Below are positions 41,977 through 50,282 of a stretch of 64,000 nucleotides of DNA, piece after piece (position 1 is the stretch's first letter; each line of letters opens with the position of its first letter). Source of the DNA: Rhodobium gokarnense (lineage in GTDB: Bacteria; Pseudomonadota; Alphaproteobacteria; Rhizobiales; Rhodobiaceae). The position numbers and the translations under genes were made by a program. The stretch is taken from assembly GCF_025961475.1 (NCBI RefSeq), contig NZ_JAOQNS010000003.1:320501-384500 (forward strand), read 5' to 3'. The notes under the pieces were generated by a model. The model ran no database searches and was not told where the DNA came from. It worked only from the letters and a program-made list of their open reading frames with translations.

Positions 41977-42906
41977 GTGACCGAGAAGATTTCCGGAGAG
42001 CTCACCCTCGGCCCGGTGCTCTACAACTGGAAGGCCGACGCCTGGCGCGACTTCTATTTCAAAATCGCCGACGAGGCGCCGGTCGACACCGTCGTCATCG
42101 GCGAGACCATCTGCTACAAGCGCGCGCCCTTCTTCGAGCCGCTCTATGGCGAGGTCATGGAACGGCTGGAGGCCGGCGGCAAGACGGTGGTGTTCTCAAC
42201 CCTCGCCGAGGTCATGCTGCCCCACGACCGCCGCATCGTGGAAAGCATCTGCTCCATCGAGGACCACCTGGTCGAGGTCAACGACGCCTCGGGTCTCTAT
42301 CACCTGACCGGAAAGCCGCACAATATCGGCCCGCTCTTCAACACCTATAACGAGGAGGTGGTGAAGACCCTGGCCAGGCGCGGGGCGAAGAATTTCTGCG
42401 TGCCGCATGAAATGCGCGCGACAGCCATCGAGGCGGTGGCGAAGGAGGCGAACGCGCTCGGCTGCACCGTCGAGGTCCAGGTCTTCGGCCGCCAATCCCT
42501 CGCCCTGTCGGCCCGCTGCTACCACGCCCGCGCCCACGACAAGATCAAGGACACCTGCCAGTATGTCTGCGAGAACGACCCGGACGGGCTGAACCTGAGG
42601 ACACTGGAAGGCCAGCCGTTCCTCACCATCAACGGCGTCCAGGTGCTCTCCAACGACTATGTGGACCTGATCGCGGAGTTGCCGGACCTCGCCCGGATGG
42701 GCGTCGCCCGCTTCCGCCTGTCGCCCCAGAACGTCGACATGATCGCCGTCGCCAAGGTCTACCGCGCGGCAATGGACGGCGAGATCACCGCGGCGGAAGG
42801 CCAAGAGAGCCTGAAGGAGCTGGTCGGCGACACCCCGCTCGCCAACGGCTTCTTCTACCAGCAGCCCGGCTATCGCTTCATCGACGCCGACAGCGTGGTG
42901 CACTGA
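41977..42906 (+). CDS. ubiV: O2-independent ubiquinone hydroxylation protein UbiV
   Basis: 309 residues from GTG 41977, 5 bp after the ubiU stop, with GGAG in the ubiU tail. An earlier in-frame GTG at 41962 overlaps ubiU and is less likely. U32-like barrel. Cluster cysteines are in ETICYKRAPFFE and SARCYHARAHDKIKDTCQYVCEND, matching the spaced C...CX12CX3C set of UbiV. Partner of UbiU. No dedicated regulator such as an FNR gene is adjacent. Confidence 0.95.
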   Translation: MTEKISGELTLGPVLYNWKADAWRDFYFKIADEAPVDTVVIGETICYKRAPFFEPLYGEVMERLEAGGKTVVFSTLAEVMLPHDRRIVESICSIEDHLVEVNDASGLYHLTGKPHNIGPLFNTYNEEVVKTLARRGAKNFCVPHEMRATAIEAVAKEANALGCTVEVQVFGRQSLALSARCYHARAHDKIKDTCQYVCENDPDGLNLRTLEGQPFLTINGVQVLSNDYVDLIAELPDLARMGVARFRLSPQNVDMIAVAKVYRAAMDGEITAAEGQESLKELVGDTPLANGFFYQQPGYRFIDADSVVH

Positions 42907-42960
42907 GGGGGCTCGGCTTTCCTCGGGAGAGGCATCATTGCCCCACCAATTGCTCTCTCC

Positions 42961-43133
42961 TGTCATGCCGGGCGGAGCGAAGCGCAGACCCGGTATCCAA
43001 TGCCCATCTCGGAACGGTAGCCCCAATCTGTCGCGGCAGCGCCGTCGACCCTTTCTCGGACGCTCACACACAATCGCCAACGGCATACCGCGTGGAGAGG
43101 GGCAATAGGCCCCGGATCAAGTCCGGGGTGACG
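42961..43133 (+). repeat. Composite dispersed repeat, copy B (173 bp)
   Basis: Begins TGTCATGCCGGGCGGAGCG and ends AAGTCCGGGGTGACG, with internal ACGGCATACCGCG and GGGGCAATAGGCCCCGG, aligned with copy A at 33911-34082. A middle block AACGGTAGCCCC is also found in the partial copy at 38594. It fills half of the 349 bp gene-free gap 42907-43255. Confidence 0.65.
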
Positions 43134-43168
43134 ACGAGGGTTGGACAAGGGGAGTGAAAAAGCCGCCC

Positions 43169-43198
43169 TGTCATTGCGAGCGAAGCGAAGCAATCCAG
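43169..43198 (+). repeat. REP-like unit (ATTGCGAGCG family)
   Basis: A 30 bp unit with arms CATTGC and GCAATC around GAGCGAAGCGAA. Same orientation and core as 38733-38762 and 45873-45902, from which it differs by one or two bases. Confidence 0.75.
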
Positions 43199-43255
43199 AG
43201 CCGAGCTGGCGGCATAGACAGGCGGCGCGATAGGCCGCGCCACCAAGCAGGCGCC

Positions 43256-44119
43256 TCACCCCTTCGTCAGTTCCGCGATGCGCTCGTGGACGAAGGCCGG
43301 CAGTTCCACCGCCTTGCGCGTGGAAAGGTCCATGGCGAGGCCCGCCGTTTCCGTGACAGCGGCAAGCCGGTTGGTGCGGCTTTCGAACAGATAGTGCGTG
43401 AAGGTGAAGGTCTTGCGCGAGACGCCGGTGAAGACCGTCACCATGTGGACGAGATCGCCGGCGGCAAGCCCGTCGAACACCGTCAGCTTCATCTCGATCG
43501 CCACCCGCCCGAAGCCCTGTTCGGCGAGCCAGCGGGCCTTCAGCCCGCCATGCTCCCAGGCATGCGGCGCCCCATCGGTAACGCAGGAGATGTAGGTCTG
43601 GTCGAGCGCCCGTCCGTTCACATCCGCCTGGCGCGGATGGATCGCGCCGCGAAAGGTGACGCTGCCGCCATTGGCCAGAAGCGCCTCGCTGGTTGCGCCA
43701 GCCGGATGCGGCTCGGCGGCAAAGCTGCGCGGCGCCGCAGTCTCGAAATCGATGACGGTCGGCAACTCCGATGCGCCGCCCGGTTGGACGGCGAAGCCGT
43801 CGAGCGCCGTTGCCGCCAGCCGGCCGGTCACCGGGTCGTGCATCTCGTGCATCACCGTCAGCGGGTGCGGTCCGCCGTCGACGACCGCAGAGGTCACCAC
43901 CAGCGTTTCGGCGGCGCGCATTTCCTTGTGGTAGCGCACATGGCGCACCAGACGCGGGCCGGTGCGCGCCTCGCTAAGGCCCGTCTCGGCCGCAAAACGC
44001 CGCCCGGCCGTGTCGAACTGGGCGAAATAGAACTGCACGTTCATATGGGCGTTCTCGTCACACTCCCAGGTGTTGACGACACTGCGGACGGTCTCGATGG
44101 CCCCCGTGCTCCTCGCCAT
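43256..44119 (-). CDS. Double-hotdog acyl-CoA thioesterase
   Basis: 287 residues with two 4HBT-like hotdog modules. The first begins NTWECDENAHMNVQFYFAQFDTAGRRF (about 16-42), where Asp-Glu-Asn-x-His is the usual active-site segment. The second begins FRGAIHPRQADVNGRALDQTYISCVTDG (about 158-185). Acts on acyl-CoA in the cytoplasm; substrate not clear. It follows the HSL-type hydrolase gene after 3 bp on the same strand, so the two are co-transcribed and may degrade an ester or acyl compound together. Similar two-module proteins include betainyl-CoA thioesterase of carnitine catabolism, but the link to the BCCT transporter nearby is only speculation. Confidence 0.85.
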   Translation of the reverse strand: MARSTGAIETVRSVVNTWECDENAHMNVQFYFAQFDTAGRRFAAETGLSEARTGPRLVRHVRYHKEMRAAETLVVTSAVVDGGPHPLTVMHEMHDPVTGRLAATALDGFAVQPGGASELPTVIDFETAAPRSFAAEPHPAGATSEALLANGGSVTFRGAIHPRQADVNGRALDQTYISCVTDGAPHAWEHGGLKARWLAEQGFGRVAIEMKLTVFDGLAAGDLVHMVTVFTGVSRKTFTFTHYLFESRTNRLAAVTETAGLAMDLSTRKAVELPAFVHERIAELTKG

Positions 44120-44122
44120 CGC

Positions 44123-45085
44123 TCAGGCCCCCGCCACGGCCTTGGCGAGGAAGGCATCGATCCGCTTGCGGCTCTCCCGGGCGATGGCAATCGGAAAGGC
44201 CTGGAAGACGTGGCAGCCGCCGGGCGCAACGTCGAGGACCGTCGGATTGCCGGTGGATGCCCAGCGCTGCGCCATGAACAGGCTGTCGTCGAGCAGCGGA
44301 TCGCGCGAGCCGACGGAAAACAGCGCCGGCGGCAGGCCGGACAAGTCGGCATGGATCGGCGAGATGTCCGGGTCGGCGACGTCGCGTTTCGGACCGGAGA
44401 GGAAATGGGCGACGAACATCTCGATGTCGCGGGTATTGAGCACCAGCTTGTCCGTGCCCCAGCGGCGCACGCTCGGGGTCAGCGCAAGGTCGTAGCAGCC
44501 GGCAACGAGATTGGCGCCGCAGAACGGCGTCAGGCCGTGCCGGTCGCGTAGCCGAACGAGCGTGACGACGGCAAGATGGGCGCCTGCTGATTCGCCGCCG
44601 ATGGTCAGCCGGTCGGTGAGGAACTCGTTGGCGTGTTCGACGAGCCAGAGCGCGGCCGCCTCGCAGTCGTCCGGGCCGGCCGGATAGGGATGCTCCGGCG
44701 CCAGCCGGTAGTCGACGGAGACGACGACGAGGCCGCAATTGTCGGCCATTTCCAAAAGCCGATCGTCCTGCTGGTCGGTGGTGCCGAGCGTCCAGCCGCC
44801 GCCGTGGAAGTGCAGGTAGACGCCGCGCGGGGCGCCTGTCGGCGCGACGATCCGCATCGGGATCGGCCCGCCCGGCCCGGGGATGGTGACGGTCTCGGCG
44901 CGCGGGCTCTTTTCCGGCAGCGGGAACGGCCCGCCGCCTTCCGCCCGCGTCTGGCGGACAAGGGCCGGCTCGACCTGCCAGGGGTCCGGCAGCGCGGAGA
45001 GCTTTTCCAGGAGCTCTTCGTTGAAGGCGCGGGTTTCCGCTGAAACGGCGGCATCGTCGAAAGGGGCGGAATCGATTGTGATCAT
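44123..45085 (-). CDS. Alpha/beta hydrolase, hormone-sensitive-lipase (HSL) family
   Basis: 320 residues. Oxyanion motif HGGG at 94-97 (YLHFHGGGWTLG), nucleophile elbow GESAG with Ser166, acid residue in SRDPLLDDSLF, and His in GGCHVFQAF. This is the type IV bacterial esterase set. It is cytoplasmic, with no signal peptide. Likely hydrolyses short-chain esters. First gene of a two-gene unit with the thioesterase. Confidence 0.92.
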   Translation of the reverse strand: MITIDSAPFDDAAVSAETRAFNEELLEKLSALPDPWQVEPALVRQTRAEGGGPFPLPEKSPRAETVTIPGPGGPIPMRIVAPTGAPRGVYLHFHGGGWTLGTTDQQDDRLLEMADNCGLVVVSVDYRLAPEHPYPAGPDDCEAAALWLVEHANEFLTDRLTIGGESAGAHLAVVTLVRLRDRHGLTPFCGANLVAGCYDLALTPSVRRWGTDKLVLNTRDIEMFVAHFLSGPKRDVADPDISPIHADLSGLPPALFSVGSRDPLLDDSLFMAQRWASTGNPTVLDVAPGGCHVFQAFPIAIARESRKRIDAFLAKAVAGA

Positions 45086-45214
45086 GAGCTCGTTTGCGGC
45101 TATCTTGTCCGCTCGGGGCGGAATCTTAGAAAGGGAAAGAAAGGGTCGCGGCGAGGCTAGCCTCTTGCGGGCGACAATCCAAGCGCCAGACCAACGCCGG
45201 AAAGGACAGCAGCC

Positions 45215-45694
45215 ATGTACCGGACATCACGCGCCGACGTCAGGGTCGACCACGGGGCAACGACGACGAGCGTCACGCTGCGCCAGGCGATGACCCGGCT
45301 GACGGTCGGCACGACGGGTCGCGGCATGGTCGAGATCACCGAGGCGATCGACGACTGGCTCTCCGGCGTGGAGGCCGGCGACGGGCTGCTGACCGCCTTC
45401 CTGCGCCACACCTCTGCCTCACTGACGATCCAGGAGAATGCCGACCCGGACGTCCAGCACGACCTCCTGACCTCCCTCGACCTGCTGGCGCCGGAGGACG
45501 GGCCCTGGATCCACACCATGGAGGGCCCGGACGACATGCCGGCCCACATCAAGTCGGCGCTGACCGACGTCAGCCTTTCCATCCCGGTCCTCGGCGGGCG
45601 CATGGACCGCGGCACCTGGCAGGGCGTCTATGTGGTCGAGCACCGCGCCCGCCCGCACCGGCGGACCGTTACGCTGCACTATCTGGGGAGTTGA
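45215..45694 (+). CDS. YjbQ/UPF0047 family protein
   Basis: 159 residues, slightly longer than the ~138-residue family norm because of about 20 extra N-terminal residues. Conserved blocks GLLTAFLRHTSASLTIQENADPDVQHDLLTSLDLL and TLGGRM-like SIPVLGGRMDRGTWQGVYVVEHRARPHRRTV. Contains the conserved His and Asp residues of the active cleft. Some members have weak thiamine-phosphate synthase activity, though the physiological role is unsettled. ATG 45215 has AAAGGA upstream. Monocistronic, divergent from the hydrolase gene. Confidence 0.92.
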   Translation: MYRTSRADVRVDHGATTTSVTLRQAMTRLTVGTTGRGMVEITEAIDDWLSGVEAGDGLLTAFLRHTSASLTIQENADPDVQHDLLTSLDLLAPEDGPWIHTMEGPDDMPAHIKSALTDVSLSIPVLGGRMDRGTWQGVYVVEHRARPHRRTVTLHYLGS

Positions 45695-45780
45695 GGGGGC
45701 GCCGTTGACGCAGGCGCGCGTCGCCCGGAAGCCTTGACGGGCCGGACATCTCCTATCGATGGACCGAGCTGACGCCGTAC

Positions 45781-45902
45781 CTGGATTGCCGCGTCGGCCT
45801 TCCCAGGCTCGCGTCACGCGCCGCTCCCCGTCCTTCGGACCCTCGCAATGACGTTGAGACCAAAGGAGATTCCGTCATTGCGAGCGCAGCGAAGCAATCC
45901 AG
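45781..45902. repeat. Tail-to-tail REP pair
   Basis: An inverted unit with a ~40 bp insertion (45781-45853, CTGGATTGCC...CTCGCAATGACG) and a direct unit (45873-45902, CGTCATTGCGAGCG...GAAGCAATCCAG) flank a 19 bp spacer. They sit in the 347 bp gap 45695-46041, where I see no gene. Confidence 0.7.
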
Positions 45903-46041
45903 GGCAGGGGGCACGGCATCGCGGCTTTACCGAACCGCTTGCCACAAGGCGACAAGGTTTGCCTTGCCAGCGATGACGGAACAGGAAGCGTGCTCAAAAC
46001 CGGGCTGACCACCGCCGACGCCCGGCCGCGGCCGAAAACCC

Positions 46042-46455
46042 CTACCGCACCACCATCACCGACACATCGGTATGCCCCGCCAGGAACCCGGCGTTCGACG
46101 CGAACACATATTCCCGGAAATGGGGGACGTGCGAAGCCATGATGACGAGGTCGGCGCCGAGGGCGTGGAGCTCCTTGTTCAGGGTCTCGTCGAGATCGAC
46201 CGCCGGGTCGTGGCTGACCAGCGCCTTGGCCGCGATGTCGATGTCGTACTTGGCGCGCACACCGGCGGTGTACTCCTCCAGCACCCGGGCGAATTCCTCC
46301 GGGTTGTGCGCCACCTTGCTGGGCGGCGTCGCCGTCACGGCGACGAAGGTGATGGTCGAGCCGTAGAGCTTGGCGATGTCGACCGCCGTGGCGATGGCCT
46401 TGTCGAGATGGTCCTGATGGACCAGGTCGATCGGCACCATGATGTTCTTGTACAT
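46042..46455 (-). CDS. Universal stress protein
   Basis: 137 residues from ATG 46455, with GGGAGG 7 nt upstream. UspA fold: MYKNIMVPIDLVHQDHLDKAIATAVDIAKLYG, then ALGADLVIMASHVPHFREYVFASNAGFLAGHTDVSVMVVR. The usual ATP loop GxxGxxxxxxxxxGS is replaced by ASHVPHFREYVFASNAG, as in a subgroup often encoded next to compatible-solute transporters. It lies 90 bp behind the BCCT transporter on the same strand and may modulate it, as TeaD does for TeaABC. Confidence 0.92.
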   Translation of the reverse strand: MYKNIMVPIDLVHQDHLDKAIATAVDIAKLYGSTITFVAVTATPPSKVAHNPEEFARVLEEYTAGVRAKYDIDIAAKALVSHDPAVDLDETLNKELHALGADLVIMASHVPHFREYVFASNAGFLAGHTDVSVMVVR

Positions 46456-46545
46456 GATTGTCCTCCCGCAAATGTCTCGTGCTTCGACGGAACCGGACCG
46501 CCGCGCCGGCAAAGGCGTGTCGTCGGCGGTCCGGAGAGCCGCGTG

Positions 46546-48159
46546 TCAGGCCTTGCTGGCTTTCAGCAGGCCCATGAAGATGCTGACGCACATGACCAGG
46601 AGCACGATGGTGAACGGAAAGCCGGTCGAGACCGCCATCGCCTGCAGCGCCGTCAACGCCTGCGAGCCGCCGACCAGGAGCAGGGTCGCAGCGACCAGGC
46701 CCTCGAAGGTGCACCAGAAGACGCGCTGGGCGACCGGGGCATCCGTCTTGCCGCCGGCGGTGATGGTGTCGATGACCAGCGAGCCGGAGTCCGACGAGGT
46801 GACGAAGAACACCACGACGAGGATGATGCCGAGGAACGAGGTCAGCCAGGCAAGCGGCAGGTCCTTCAGCATCTCGAACAGCTTCAGGGGCAGCGCCGCC
46901 GACTTGACGCCGGCTTCCGGATCGGCCGCGACCTGCTCGATCGCCGTGCCGCCGAAGGCAGCCATCCAGACGATGCTGACCAGCGTCGGGATGACGATGA
47001 CGCAGAACAGGAACTCGCGCACCGTGCGCCCGCGCGACACCCGGGCGATGAACATGCCGACGAACGGCGACCAGGAGATCCACCAGGCCCAGTAGAACGA
47101 GGTCCAGCCCTGCGAGAAGTTGGCGTCCTCGCGGCCGAACGGGTTCGACAGCGGCAGCAGGTCCTTCGCATAGGCAGCCGCGCCCGCGACCATCGTGTCG
47201 AAAATGTCCATGGTCGGGCCAACCAGGAAGATGAAGACCAGCAGCAGTGCGGCCAGCGCGATGTTGATCTCCGACAGCACCTTGACGCCGCCGTCGAGGC
47301 CGCGCAGCACCGAGATCAGCGCCATCGCGGTAATGACCGAGATCAGCACCACCCGGGCGAAATTGCCGGTCGGCACCCCGAACAGATAGTTGAGGCCGGC
47401 GAGCGTCTGCTCGGTGCCGAAACCGAGCGAGGTGGCAAGGCCGAACAGCGTCGCGAACACCGCCAGCGTGTCGATGATATGGCCGGTCCAGCCCCACACC
47501 CGGTCGCCGAAGATCGGATAGAAGGCCGAACGCAGGGTCAGCGGCAGATTGTAGTTGTAGGCAAAGAAGGCGAGCGCCAGGGCAACGACGGCGTAGATCG
47601 ACCAGGGGTGCAGCGACCAGTGGAAGATGGTCGCCGCCATGCCGAGATTACGCGCCGCCTCGATATCGCCGACAGCACCGCCGAGCGGCGCCCAGTCGGT
47701 GCGCGCGCCGGCCTCGATCGCGGTTCCGCCGAGCGACGACGAGAAATGTGAGATCGGTTCCGACACGCCGAAGAACATCAGCCCGATGCCCATGCCGGCG
47801 GCGAACAGCATCGCGAACCAGCCGAGATAGCTGTATTCCGGTTCGGCGTCGGCGCCGCCGAGCCGCACCTTGCCGAGCGGCGAGACCATCAACAGGATGC
47901 TGAACAGCACGAAGATATTGGCCGACAACAGGAAGAACCAGTCGAAGGTCGAGGTCAGGAACGGCCTCAGCCAGCCGAAGAATTCCGTCGCCTCGGCCTG
48001 GAACATCAGCGTCACCACGACGAAGGCGACGATCGAAAGGCCCGAGATCATGAACACCGGATTGTGGATGTCGAGACCGAGTAGCTGGACGTTGTCCTGT
48101 CCGACCTCGTAGTCGGTATCCGTCTCGATCTGGTAGTCGCTTTCGGTTTGGTCCGTCAT
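46546..48159 (-). CDS. BCCT-family betaine/carnitine/choline transporter
   Basis: 537 residues with twelve membrane helices. Family signatures: AGMGIGLMFFGVSEPISHF, the substrate-binding Trp-rich segment FYWAWWISWSPFVGMFIARVSRGRTVREF, and VVFFVTSSDSGSLVIDTI. The N-terminus is an acidic cytoplasmic tail of about 35 residues. Imports quaternary ammonium osmolytes by sodium or proton symport. Substrate and coupling cannot be fixed by eye. Followed by the universal stress protein gene. Confidence 0.95.
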   Translation of the reverse strand: MTDQTESDYQIETDTDYEVGQDNVQLLGLDIHNPVFMISGLSIVAFVVVTLMFQAEATEFFGWLRPFLTSTFDWFFLLSANIFVLFSILLMVSPLGKVRLGGADAEPEYSYLGWFAMLFAAGMGIGLMFFGVSEPISHFSSSLGGTAIEAGARTDWAPLGGAVGDIEAARNLGMAATIFHWSLHPWSIYAVVALALAFFAYNYNLPLTLRSAFYPIFGDRVWGWTGHIIDTLAVFATLFGLATSLGFGTEQTLAGLNYLFGVPTGNFARVVLISVITAMALISVLRGLDGGVKVLSEINIALAALLLVFIFLVGPTMDIFDTMVAGAAAYAKDLLPLSNPFGREDANFSQGWTSFYWAWWISWSPFVGMFIARVSRGRTVREFLFCVIVIPTLVSIVWMAAFGGTAIEQVAADPEAGVKSAALPLKLFEMLKDLPLAWLTSFLGIILVVVFFVTSSDSGSLVIDTITAGGKTDAPVAQRVFWCTFEGLVAATLLLVGGSQALTALQAMAVSTGFPFTIVLLVMCVSIFMGLLKASKA

Positions 48160-48607
48160 TGCGCTCCCCTCTTGTTATCGTCGACTTGGCGTCTGGCATG
48201 CGCACGAGCGATGGGTCGGCCGCACATATGCCGACCTCATGCATCCCCAAAGGAAATACCCCTGCCGCCTGCCAGTTTAGGAAGGCATTTCGGAAACCGG
48301 TGTTCCGTCTCCGACTCCAATGCCTTGGCGAACGACGGCCTCGGGCCGTCCCGGCAGCCCCGTCTGCAATCTGAAGATGTGAAGATCGCCGGGAAAACGG
48401 GCACCATCGAGGGCCCGCTAAAACGGGTTTGTATCCAGAGGGTTGCACGGAACGGGCCCGCCGGTCAACGCCGGCACCAGGCGCCGCCCGCGCCCTTGTG
48501 GAAAAACCGGTAACCGGCACAGCGCTGATGCTGCAATGCAGCATCGGCGTGCGGACGAGGAGAACGATGTCCGCGGAGCGATGCCCCGGGGCCACCTTTC
48601 GCGCCGG
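48160..48607. other. 448 bp gap between BCCT and DUF1761 genes
   Basis: No credible gene. It should hold the BCCT promoter near its left end. A hairpin region at 48500-48545 is described separately. The sequence between about 48,190 and 48,480 shows no repeat or structure that I can support. Confidence 0.5.
48500..48545 (-). terminator. Hairpins downstream of the DUF1761 gene, probable terminator
   Basis: A 9 bp perfect dyad GATGCTGCA-A-TGCAGCATC (48527-48545) and then, on the minus strand, CCGG-TTA-CCGG followed by TTTTT. The position 63 bp after the DUF1761 stop suits a terminator. The larger palindrome could instead be a protein site. Confidence 0.45.
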
Positions 48608-49033
48608 TCAGACCCCGAGATAGCCGATCACGGCGCCCTGGATCAGCAGCACCAGGAGCCAGTGGCCGCCGTCGATGACGGTCAACAGCACCTTCTTGCC
48701 CTGGAAGGCGTAGTTGACGGCGAGCGTGGTGACGACGAAGCCGGCCCAGATGAAGGCCGCCGAGATGATGCCGTTGCGCACCGTCACCGTGTCCTGGCCG
48801 AGATGGCCGATGACGCCGGCGAGCATGAAGGCCATGATGAGGTTGGCGACGGCGCCGACCAGCATCGGCCCCTTCTGCGGGTTGCCCCCACCCTCGCCCT
48901 TCAGCCGCGCCGGATCGATCTCCGCCGCCGCCATCCAGTGCCGCCCGAGAATGCCGTACCAGACCGCGCCGACGACGAAGCCGGTAATCGCCGCGGCCAG
49001 GACCGCCAGATAGTTGATGCCGGCAAAGATCAT
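48608..49033 (-). CDS. DUF1761 membrane protein
   Basis: 141 residues from ATG 49033, preceded by GGAGGG at 7 nt; an in-frame ATG at 49051 lacks such a site. Four membrane helices. The first, INYLAVLAAAITGFVVGAVWYGILGRHWM, carries the family's conserved GxxWYG motif. The protein ends in DGGHWLLVLLIQGAVIGYLGV. Function unknown in the family. It stands alone, divergent from the methionine operon. Confidence 0.9.
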   Translation of the reverse strand: MIFAGINYLAVLAAAITGFVVGAVWYGILGRHWMAAAEIDPARLKGEGGGNPQKGPMLVGAVANLIMAFMLAGVIGHLGQDTVTVRNGIISAAFIWAGFVVTTLAVNYAFQGKKVLLTVIDGGHWLLVLLIQGAVIGYLGV

Positions 49034-49212
49034 CCCGTTTCCCTCCGTCATGCGCGGCGGCCGGCGCCGCGGTGATCCGTCGCCCCTTTGAGGCGCCCGA
49101 TTGCTTCTACAATGATCCCTAGCACGACCGAAGCCGGCCCCGCGTCACCGCTTCGTGAGCGCGTCACTGCTTCTTCTCCCGCCGGCAGGCCTTGCATCGC
49201 CCGTGAAATAGG

Positions 49213-49230
49213 TATAAAGATATCTTTATA
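49213..49230. promoter_or_regulatory. Perfect 18 bp palindrome before the met operon
   Basis: TATAAAGATATCTTTATA is its own reverse complement and ends 12 bp before the ArsR-methyltransferase start. ArsR-family regulators bind such AT-rich palindromes, and the site fits autoregulation of the operon by its first product. The resemblance to SahR-type sites is from memory of the family. Confidence 0.7.
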
Positions 49231-49241
49231 TCCATGAAGCG

Positions 49242-50282
49242 ATGCGACAGATAATGCTGCAAAAACGCCAGCTCACCACCAATGTCCTGCTCGGCAGCCT
49301 GAAGGCCGCCGCCGAAGTCACGCGCCTGCGCATCCTTGCGCTGCTCGCGCGCGGCGAACTGACGGTGAAGGACCTGACCGCCATTCTCGGCCAGAGCCAG
49401 CCGCGCATCTCGCGCCATTTGAAGCTGCTCGTCGAGGCCGGCCTGGTCGAGCGGCTGCCGGAGGGCGCCTGGGCCTATTACCGGCTCAGCGACGACGACA
49501 CCGTCGGTGCCTTCATCCGCGGCATCCTCGACCAGATCGACGACAGCGACCCGGTGATCGCCGGCGACAGCCAGCGCCTCGACGGCGTCAAGCAGGAGCA
49601 TGCCGAGGCGGCCGCACGCTATTTCTCCGCCAATGCCGGCGAGTGGGACCGCATCCGCCTGCTGCAGGCCGCGGACACGGCCGTGGAAAAGGCGATGCGC
49701 GAGGCGGTCGGCAACCGGCCCTTCGAGAGCTTCCTCGATATCGGCACCGGCACCGGCCGCATGCTGGAGCTCTTTTCCGACCTCTACAATCGCGGCACCG
49801 GCATCGACGCCAACCATTCCATGCTGGCGGTCGCCAGGGCCAATCTGGAAAAGGCCGGCGTCCGCGATGCCCAGGTCCGCCATGGCGACCTCTACGCCCT
49901 GCCGCTGCCGTCCGACAGCGTCGACCTCGTCGTCATCCACCAGGTGCTGCACTATCTGGGCGATCCGGCCCGGGCCCTGCGCGAAGCGGCCCGTGTGCTC
50001 GCCCCCGGCGGCCGGCTGCTGGTCGTCGACTTCGCCCCCCACGACCTGGAATTCCTGCGCACCGAGCACGCCCATCTGCGGCTCGGCTTTTCCCACGACC
50101 AGATTGCCCAGGCCTGCGCCGCGGCCGGCCTTGAGACCGAGGCCGTGCGCGACCTGGCACCGGCGGCCGCGAAAAACGGCGCCGGCGAGGGCAATCTGAC
50201 GGTTACCCTGTGGCTGGCCCGCGATCCGCGCCTCCTGATGGCGGATGACGGTGCCGGCGCCCATCTGGAGACGGTCGGATGA
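49242..50282 (+). CDS. ArsR-family regulator fused to a SAM-dependent methyltransferase
   Basis: 346 residues. N-terminal ArsR winged HTH (about 12-95: LLGSLKAAAEVTRLRILALLARGELTVKDLTAILGQSQPRISRHLKLLVEAGLVERLPEGAWAYYRL). Then a class I methyltransferase-like domain (about 150-300) with SAM loop FLDIGTGTGRMLEL and VHQVLHYLGDPARALREAARVLAPGGRLLVVDF. No metal-binding Cys pair of ArsR/SmtB is present, so the methyltransferase part probably senses SAM or SAH. First gene of a unit with metF (ATGA overlap) and metH; control of the methionine cycle is the natural inference. A second in-frame ATG is 12 nt on. Confidence 0.92.
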   Translation: MRQIMLQKRQLTTNVLLGSLKAAAEVTRLRILALLARGELTVKDLTAILGQSQPRISRHLKLLVEAGLVERLPEGAWAYYRLSDDDTVGAFIRGILDQIDDSDPVIAGDSQRLDGVKQEHAEAAARYFSANAGEWDRIRLLQAADTAVEKAMREAVGNRPFESFLDIGTGTGRMLELFSDLYNRGTGIDANHSMLAVARANLEKAGVRDAQVRHGDLYALPLPSDSVDLVVIHQVLHYLGDPARALREAARVLAPGGRLLVVDFAPHDLEFLRTEHAHLRLGFSHDQIAQACAAAGLETEAVRDLAPAAAKNGAGEGNLTVTLWLARDPRLLMADDGAGAHLETVG

